Assembly: GCA_022393335.1 (NCBI GenBank) | Contig: JAJEKB010020989.1 | Location: 1,131,494 to 1,195,493, forward strand | DNA length: 64,000 nucleotides | Source: Macrotrachela quadricornifera | Lineage: Eukaryota > Rotifera > Eurotatoria > Philodinida > Philodinidae | Reading direction: 5' to 3' | Shown: positions 57,742 to 64,000 of the stretch, piece by piece | Position numbering within the stretch: the first letter of the stretch is position 1 | Layout of the letters: every line of letters starts with the position of its first letter | Made by a program: the position numbers and the translations under genes | Notes under the pieces: model-generated | What the model saw: only the letters and a program-made list of their open reading frames with translations | Told to the model about the DNA's origin: nothing | Databases searched by the model: none

Positions 57742-58750
57742 CCTATTTTTACCTGATTCATATACAATATAACATGATCGCCAAGGACGCGTATATGAAG
57801 TTTTTTTAATTGTTTTTGGCAGTTTTGCTTGCAAACCACTACTACGAGCAGCAAACGAACTTAATTCAGCAACAGCATCAATTAAATATTTAAAATCAGA
57901 TGATAATTTATTCGTTGTCTTCCATGCATATTTAAATGTAGTTGAGCATCGATGAGCCATGCATGAACATCTAAAAATAAAACTCGATTATCAAAAATGG
58001 TCTGGAAATATTTTTGTTACCAAATACGAAGAAATTAAGCACTCTCTAGCATAAAAGTTTAATAGCGATTGATAATCTTGAAACTAAGAATATGAATAAC
58101 TGTATTCATTATTGTCTCTTTCAATGATATCGTTTAATACCTACCTAATCTTATCTTTTAGTGAAGCTTTAATATTGCTCCTTCATCTGTCATCATTAGT
58201 GTGTCTCCAATAATAAGATTAAATTCATTGAAGATAGACATCATTTCTGACCAAAATTTAATCGCAGTTTTCAATTGTTCAACAAAATATTTACTTCGAA
58301 GAAGATTATGTTTCAATTGCCAGTGCTCATCTATATAGAAGATTGTAAAATCTAAATAATATCTTTAAATAACATCATTTCACCATAGATCAACAGCAGC
58401 CGAAACTGTTTGATCATTAATTTATGGTCGAGTGATCGTTCTAATATCTTCAATATATCGATAAAATTTTAATTTACATCCAGTGTGAATGAACTGACGC
58501 CCATACGAAATACCTGATGTATCAATCCATTCAAGTGTAGCATCAATATTGCTGCAGTTTTGAGCTAATTCTAAAAGTCCATCATGTTCAACCGATTAAT
58601 ATGAGTACATTTCTTAAAAAACAGAACAAAATATTAGATAAACTAATTATAAATTTCCTAAAATAAATGCCAGCAACAATGTATTTACATTCGGCATCTT
58701 TAATTCGATCTTGCCAAGCTTTTAGCAATGTTGATTTATTATAAAGAAAA
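57742..58750 (-). pseudogene. second hAT-family transposase pseudogene
   Basis: Minus-strand remains in order: EHDGLLELAQNCSNIDATLE, ISYGRQFIHTGCKLKFYRYI, TVSAAVDLW, LDFTIFYIDEHWQLKHNLL, EFNLIIGDTLMMTDEGA, then after a gap MAHRCSTTFKYAWKTTNKL and TRPWRSCYIVYESGKNR. These parallel the relic at 27173-28830 (ADSHSFNSLENDGLLQAVQ, AVADLWTDDLMKRSYLNLTV, RPWRSYFLIHDSL). Stops in several places show it is dead. The 952-bp element lies at its 3' side. Confidence 0.8.
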
Positions 58751-58936
58751 TTTGCTAATCAAAGGATAGTACTTAAAATTTTCTACAAAAAGTATATACA
58801 ATTAGAACAAAAACCTATTTTAAATATATTGAAAAAAAAGAGGAAAAGTAAAGATATACAAAAATATGTAAAAACTAACTGATGAATCATAATGAATGAT
58901 TATGTTTTACGTTTCGTTTTTCATCACTTTGCCCTA

Positions 58937-59176
58937 TTAAAAACAAACTATACTAAAAGATGCATCGTGAAAAGTAGTACAGCTTGCAAAGAACAGTTGT
59001 AAGAAAGATGGAATAAGTAAAACAAATTGACCTTAAACTAAAAAATATATTTCAGTTTTGTACGATCGAAATTTTGTTCATTTTGAAGATAAAAAGTGCA
59101 ACTATCAAATAAGCGATCGTATGTAAATTGCAGAGGTTTTTTCGCTGCATCTTTTGGTATATTCTATTTTTCTAAT
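58937..59176. mobile_element. MITE, GCAGCGTGAAAA family, short copy
   Basis: Left end TTAAAAACAAACTATACTAA then AAGATGCATCGTGAAAAG; right end is its imperfect inverse around CTTTTTTCGCTGCATC-like sequence at 59128-59176. About 240 bp, shorter than the copy at 16826-17288. No target duplication identified. Confidence 0.65.
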
Positions 59177-60405
59177 AAGACGAAGTAAGTAAGAAGCAAA
59201 ATGAGATGCAAAGCTCGCCTATTGATACTATTCAATCCGTTATTTTTTACAGCTTTTTGTACAATGATTATTTACAATGAAATATTTTATTTTTCAATTT
59301 TGTCTTGAAATAAATTATGTTCATATAAAATTTAAATAGAAGTTAAAATTACAAATGGAAATTAAGATATTAAAGGTCGAAGCTATCGTTAATGATATAT
59401 TCAGCCAGGTAAACTGAAAAATTAAAGATCAATACTCTATTTATTCACTTCTTTTCTGTTCTCTTTAGATAATTCTGCAAAAGCCTTACCGAGAAATATG
59501 ATAATACCCAATAAGTTATTCAGGATCTTGAAATATTTTCTCAGAAAAACAAACAACAAATCTTTTTAAGACTTTTACCAGATTTGTCATGAATTTTAAA
59601 TAGAAACATCAAAGATTTTTCCTCAAGGAGAAATAGAAATGAAAAAATATAGGAAAACGAGTAAATTTCTTTTCATAATAGTTTGAAAGAATATATAATC
59701 GAATTATATTGAAAAAAGGTTGTACTTATATTTACTTTAACATGAATGATTCTCGTAGAAAGAAGAGAATTGCATCTATCATCAAAATCTTTCTATTATA
59801 TAAATAGAAATCCAAGAATAGACAATTATTGTTGATGAAATTTATATTCTAGAACTATTCTTTTATTAGAATTAATATTTCATTCTGTTTTTTTCTTCTA
59901 ATATTGTTAGATTTAGAACACTAATTATTTTTTACTCGATATATTTTTTATCTAGATTTATTGATAATTAATATCAACAGGTGCTAATATATATAATTTC
60001 TAGATGTCATTATATGTCAACAACAATTTTTGTGAAATATATATTATGATAAGAATAATGCTATCTATATCATAAAATTTATTTGATTTAAATTTAATAT
60101 TAAAGTTTCGATATAAAATTGTTTTTTGCTTTTTTTTCTTATTCAATAAGTTATAGACACGATTTTTATGGATGATTGAGTAATACTTTCGATTTTTCTG
60201 TTTGTAAGATAGAAAGGAAAAAAAAGAGAAGGAGCGAGTCATGCTGAATCATTAAGTGCAAAAGAAAAGGAAGGAAGAACGGAGAATGTACTCTATAACA
60301 TCAATAATAATATAAAAGAACTTGCAAAAAAAATGCACTGTTATTTATATTTTTGTTGATTATATTCATTTTTTAAAGTGAGTTGAATAATTTTTTCCTT
60401 TAACA
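59177..60405. other. intergenic, promoter side of the SGNH gene
   Basis: AT-rich; an 80-codon minus-strand frame (60000-60242) is lysine/asparagine-rich low complexity. No gene recognised. Confidence 0.4.
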
Positions 60406-61068
60406 ATGTCTATATTATTATTATCCTTATTAGATTCAATGGGTTCTACACAGCAATCAAATACTAATCAGTTAAAATATGTTGCACTTGGCGCATCGGA
60501 TGCTGTTGGTGTAGGTACATCTCAACCTTCAAAAGATGGTTGGATACCAAAATTTGCATCATTAATTAATGCAAATCAAATAATAAATTTAGGACGAAGT
60601 GGTTCAACTCTTTCAGATGCTTTAGATGAACAATTACCAAAAGTATTTGAACAAAAACCAAATGTTATAACAATTTGGTTAGTTGTTAATGATTTTAATC
60701 AACAAATATTTAATCCATCAATATTGACAAGTTATAAAACAGATTTAAATAAAATTTTATCCGAATTACGTACAAAACTTGATAATGATACTCGAATACT
60801 TGTTGGAAATGTACCAGATTTATCACAAGTTAGTATATATACATCATTTGGAATACCAAAACAATTACTTAATATGCAAATTAAACAATGGAATGATGTA
60901 ATTAATGATATTGTTAAAAAACATCAATGTGAACTTGTTGATTTATATGTATACTGGAAAGAATTAGCTTTACATCCTGAATATATATCTTTTGATGGTT
61001 TTCATCCATCTGCAAATGGATATACTAGACTTGCAGAAGTATTTTATCAACAATATACAAAAAAATAA
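60406..61068 (+). CDS. SGNH/GDSL-type esterase-lipase
   Basis: 220-aa single-exon SGNH hydrolase. Block I: ALGASDAVGVG with nucleophile Ser31 (GAS in place of the usual GDS). Block II: NLGRSGST with Gly63. Block III: WLVVNDFN with Asn95 (V in place of the common G). Block V: SFDGFHPSANGY with Asp197 and His200. Length and block spacing fit small bacterial SGNH esterases acting on acyl or acetyl esters. The N-terminus (MSILLLSLLDSM) is only weakly hydrophobic, so secretion is uncertain. No intron; AATAAA follows about 50 bp after the stop. Bacterial origin is plausible because this compact form is commonest in bacteria, but it is not shown by this sequence alone. Confidence 0.87.
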   Translation: MSILLLSLLDSMGSTQQSNTNQLKYVALGASDAVGVGTSQPSKDGWIPKFASLINANQIINLGRSGSTLSDALDEQLPKVFEQKPNVITIWLVVNDFNQQIFNPSILTSYKTDLNKILSELRTKLDNDTRILVGNVPDLSQVSIYTSFGIPKQLLNMQIKQWNDVINDIVKKHQCELVDLYVYWKELALHPEYISFDGFHPSANGYTRLAEVFYQQYTKK

Positions 61069-62915
61069 ACTTTAGATTTTTTGTTTGTTGTATATGTTTT
61101 TATAAATAACCGAGTGAAATAAAATGATAAAATTTATTAAATAATATTATCATTTTGTTTAAAGATAAGATTGTTCAATCTCCGTATCGAATTGAGGAAA
61201 TTTCGAAATTTTATGGTATGTTGATATAGAAAATAAAATGATGAATATAATTAGTAATCAGTACGGCGATGATTAGGTTTCTTATAACTTAATACTTTTT
61301 TTCATTTTCAATCGAATTTGAATCCGTTAAATCAAATATAGTTTTTCTATATAGATGTCGCTAATAATCGATATCCCTTTATGAACATCAGATTTTTTTA
61401 TGTCAATGTGAAATTTGTGAGATTAATACAAATGAAGTCGTCAAATTGTGGTTTTTGTATTTTTTTGTCGGAAAAAACGTGCTAACGTAAATATATGCTA
61501 ATCAAGATCGATATTACAAATGAAATTTTGTACATCAAAAGATCGAGAATTTTTTACTTTATGTATCTACGACATTTCACTATGATTTCTGAATGCATTT
61601 TTGTTTAGAATTTTCTGTGGATTTTATTGATGTCTTAATTTCTAAATTTGCATTTGCTCTTCTTTTGGAATAGTAAAGATACTAGGCACCAGAAAAATAT
61701 CATGTACTCAACTGCAAAATGAAATATTTTTAGATTTAGATTTTTGCACAATTAACTATAATTCAAAAATGTCTTTTTTGATGCTGAGCGATGCAGAATT
61801 GTTTAGTGCATCTAGTGGTAGCTTGGTATTTTAACTTTTATTATTTTTACTTTCAAAAATACAAAACATCTAAAAAAAGATACCGTCAACTAACAGACTC
61901 GTAACATTTGTTGCCATTCTCCTCAAAACTTGCTTTTATGAAAACTGCTCTTTTCATACTAACATACGTAGACGGTCAAGCTTTACAATTTTTGTTTTGC
62001 CTAAAAAGTACCAAAAAAGAATAGTAAGGCATTTTCTTGCAAGAGGCTTTTCGCATGACGAAATCATATCCGCAGATTTGGTATTGGCTCTCACAATTAG
62101 ATACACCTCTGTGCTGTATAATATGGCATTTGAATAATGTACATCGAACTATTTTACAAACAAAAAATTCTCTCTTTTCGCATCAGAACGAAACTTTTCT
62201 ATCTAATCTAACTTTAGAAAACAACTTATTCAAAAGCCGGCAATTTCCTTTATGCCTTCCGTAACCTTTAAACCAGTCGTTAAAATAGTTCTAGTCATTT
62301 TAGAATTCAGTAGATTCACATCTAAAATATCTCGAGAAATTTTTTCGGCTTTTTTTTGGTTCTCACACTTGTACGATTAAGTGGATGATAGTTCAAGTAT
62401 AGAAAATAAAGACTAAGGTATTCATCATAGAGTATCTCTTATGTTTCTTTATTTACTCAGTGTACAGCTATTTGATATTCAATTTTTAAAAAGATGAAAC
62501 GAACTTTTCAGATTCTGGATAATTCATAATTAAATCGAAATTTTAGCTAATGCATCATTATTTAAACTATCTATTTTATATTTATTGCTTTAATGGTATT
62601 TTTTGCATTGAGGAAGAATAAATCTACATCAAGTCGATTATATAATTTATTTAGAACAATGAATTATTGTATATCATGATTTATTATATAAATCAGAAAA
62701 ATATATGACAACGAGAAAGCATGATAGTTTTTTATTTTACAAATTTGAAATAAATTTTTAGGTTATATAATAATAGAGGCATTTAATGTAATATAATAAA
62801 AGATTTGATTTTGAATTCGTTCGTGATTGTTAGAAATATTATTATTTTTATTACTAAGTCAAAAAATGTTTATTGATTTAATATATGTATTGTGTTCTCT
62901 TTTGTTTATAAGGAA
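61069..62915. other. intergenic, no gene recognised
   Basis: 1.85 kb with no motif-bearing frame. It lies between the 3' ends of two convergent genes (SGNH on plus, Thr-rich stalk on minus); no NHL or other ectodomain exon for the latter was found here. Confidence 0.45.
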
Positions 62916-64000
62916 CTACGTTGACGTCTGTATTATTAATACAGCTGTATTAGGATCTGCTGAAGTAGCTGTTTCGGAGGTTGTTGTCTCCGATGTATTC
63001 GTTGGTTCTGTTGTAGTTGTGCCAGTAGTGGTCGAGTCTGTAGTTGTCGTTGTATCGGTAGTAGTTGTATCTGTCGTTGTTGTTTCGGTAGTTGTCGTTG
63101 TATCGGTGGTAGTTGTATCTGTCGTTGTTGTTTCTGTGGTTGTTGTTGAAACGATAGTAGTTGTATCTGTTGTTGTTGTTTCCGTGGTTGTCGTTGTATC
63201 GGTTGTAGTTGTATCTGTTGTTGTGGCTATTATAAAAGAAGAAGTAAATCAATTAAATTTTAAATATAAATAAACGAAGATTGATTTTACTGGTATCAGT
63301 AGCAGTAGTGGTTGTCTCTGTAGTTGTTGCTAAAAGAAAAAAAAATGAAAGATATTATCTAATCAAATATTTCGAGAAAATTTTAAATTATTTTATAAAA
63401 ATGTTTTATTAGAAATATTAAAGAAAACTATAGATTCTTACTGATCAGTATGAATGTTGTTGTTGTTGCTAAAAAATGAAAATATCGATGATTTTTATTA
63501 TGATTGATTGGGAATCTTACTTGTTGTTTCAGTTGAAGTTGTTGTTGTCGTCACTGTAGTTTGTGACGTGGATGTCGTCGTAGTTTTTGTCGTTGTAGTA
63601 GTAGTAGTTTTTGTAGTTGTAGTAGTGGTAGTTTTTGTAGTAGTCGTAGTAGAGGTTGATGTTGTTGTGGTAGCAGACGTCGTACTGGTCGATGTACTAG
63701 TCGTTTTAGAAGTTGTACTTGTAGTTGCTGTAGAGGTTGTTGATGTTGATGTAGTCGAAGTTGTAGCTATAATAAAATAATATGAAATGCAATTATTTAC
63801 AGTATTCATTTCTATGAAATTACTAGTTGCGGATGTTGAAGTTGTAGTAGTAACTGTAGTTAACGTTGTAGATACTGTTGTTGTATCTAAAGATAGTAAA
63901 AATAGATTCAAAAATTATTTAGAAAAAAATAAAATAAAATAATATTTTTTTACCTTTTTTACTAAGATTAATACCTAATAAAATAACTACTGCGATTAGA
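62916..64000 (-). CDS. membrane-anchored Thr-rich stalk protein, 5' truncated by window edge
   Basis: Six exons read on the minus strand: 63954 to beyond 64000 (membrane segment LIAVVILLGINLSKK), 63824-63886, 63521-63766, 63442-63468, 63291-63329 and 62916-63226. All introns are GT-AG (52-112 bp) and all junctions are phase 1; the four internal exons (63, 246, 27, 39 nt) are multiples of three. The product after the membrane segment is almost purely Thr with Ser, Asp, Glu and Lys, a heavily O-glycosylatable stalk. The last exon carries tandem TTDTTTTTET-like repeats and ends SADPNTAVLIIQTST before the stop. In the NHL gene of this window a similar Thr exon leads to a beta-propeller, but here no ectodomain follows, so either the frame ends as written or the distal exons have been lost. 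Val-rich frames on the plus strand are shadows. Confidence 0.72.

Noticed and set aside
62827..63780. Long Val-rich plus-strand and Asn/Tyr-rich frames over the Thr repeats
   Set aside because: They are other-frame readings of ACA/ACT/ACC repeats. The minus-strand Thr frame is the one with consistent splice sites and phases.

Overview
The window is animal nuclear DNA: strongly AT-rich, with short GT-AG introns (49-67 bp in most genes), widely spaced single genes on both strands and many decayed transposons. The gene mix fits a bdelloid rotifer (Adineta/Rotaria-like). It combines ordinary animal genes (Mu-class GST, NTR/TIMP-like protein, retinol-dehydrogenase-like SDR, NHL-repeat surface protein, relics of an ionotropic glutamate receptor) with genes typical of bacteria or fungi (tannase/feruloyl esterase, SGNH hydrolase, KRE2/MNT1-type mannosyltransferase GT15, a GH51 arabinofuranosidase pseudogene). 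The species assignment is inference; no rRNA, tRNA, CRISPR array or telomeric repeat was seen.

Layout. 1-2.4 kb: no gene. 2.4-3.2 kb: GST Mu (-). 3.74-5.04 kb: complete mariner with intact DD34D transposase, beside an FG-GAP relic. 8.7-9.1 kb: NTR/TIMP-like gene. 10.15-11.3 kb: repeat locus with four 127-bp tandem units. 11.7-12.45 kb: dead DDE transposase. 13.4-16.2 kb: NHL protein whose N-terminal part lies in two upstream exons (Thr-rich microexon, Cys-rich exon). 16.8-20.2 kb: MITE, piggyBac tail, glutamate-receptor pseudogene and a 964-bp long-TIR element. 22.7-24.3 kb: tannase-family enzyme. 24.8-25.1 kb: hAT-type MITE containing an assembly gap. 27.2-28.8 kb: dead hAT transposase. 30.6-33.9 kb: three tandem Ly6-like GPI-anchored-type genes, with a relic of a fourth at 38.5 kb. 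36.4-37.2 kb: sulfotransferase-like gene. 38.7-39.7 kb: SDR. 40.85-42.84 kb: GH51 pseudogene split by a 1,228-bp hAT-type element. 44.6-45.7 kb: three-exon GT15 mannosyltransferase. 50.07-54.64 kb: piggyBac element carrying nested hAT-type insertions. 56.8-58.75 kb: second dead hAT transposase, split by a 952-bp long-TIR element. 60.4-61.1 kb: SGNH hydrolase. 62.9 kb to the right edge: membrane-anchored Thr-rich stalk gene built from symmetric phase-1 mini-exons.

The tannase, GH51, SGNH and GT15 genes would act on plant, algal or fungal polysaccharides and their esters or on glycans. The Ly6-like, NHL and Thr-rich proteins look like cell-surface or secreted molecules. The mobile DNA is diverse (mariner, piggyBac, hAT, long-TIR and MITE families), mostly dead, and several insertions are dated relative to each other by perfect target-site duplications.
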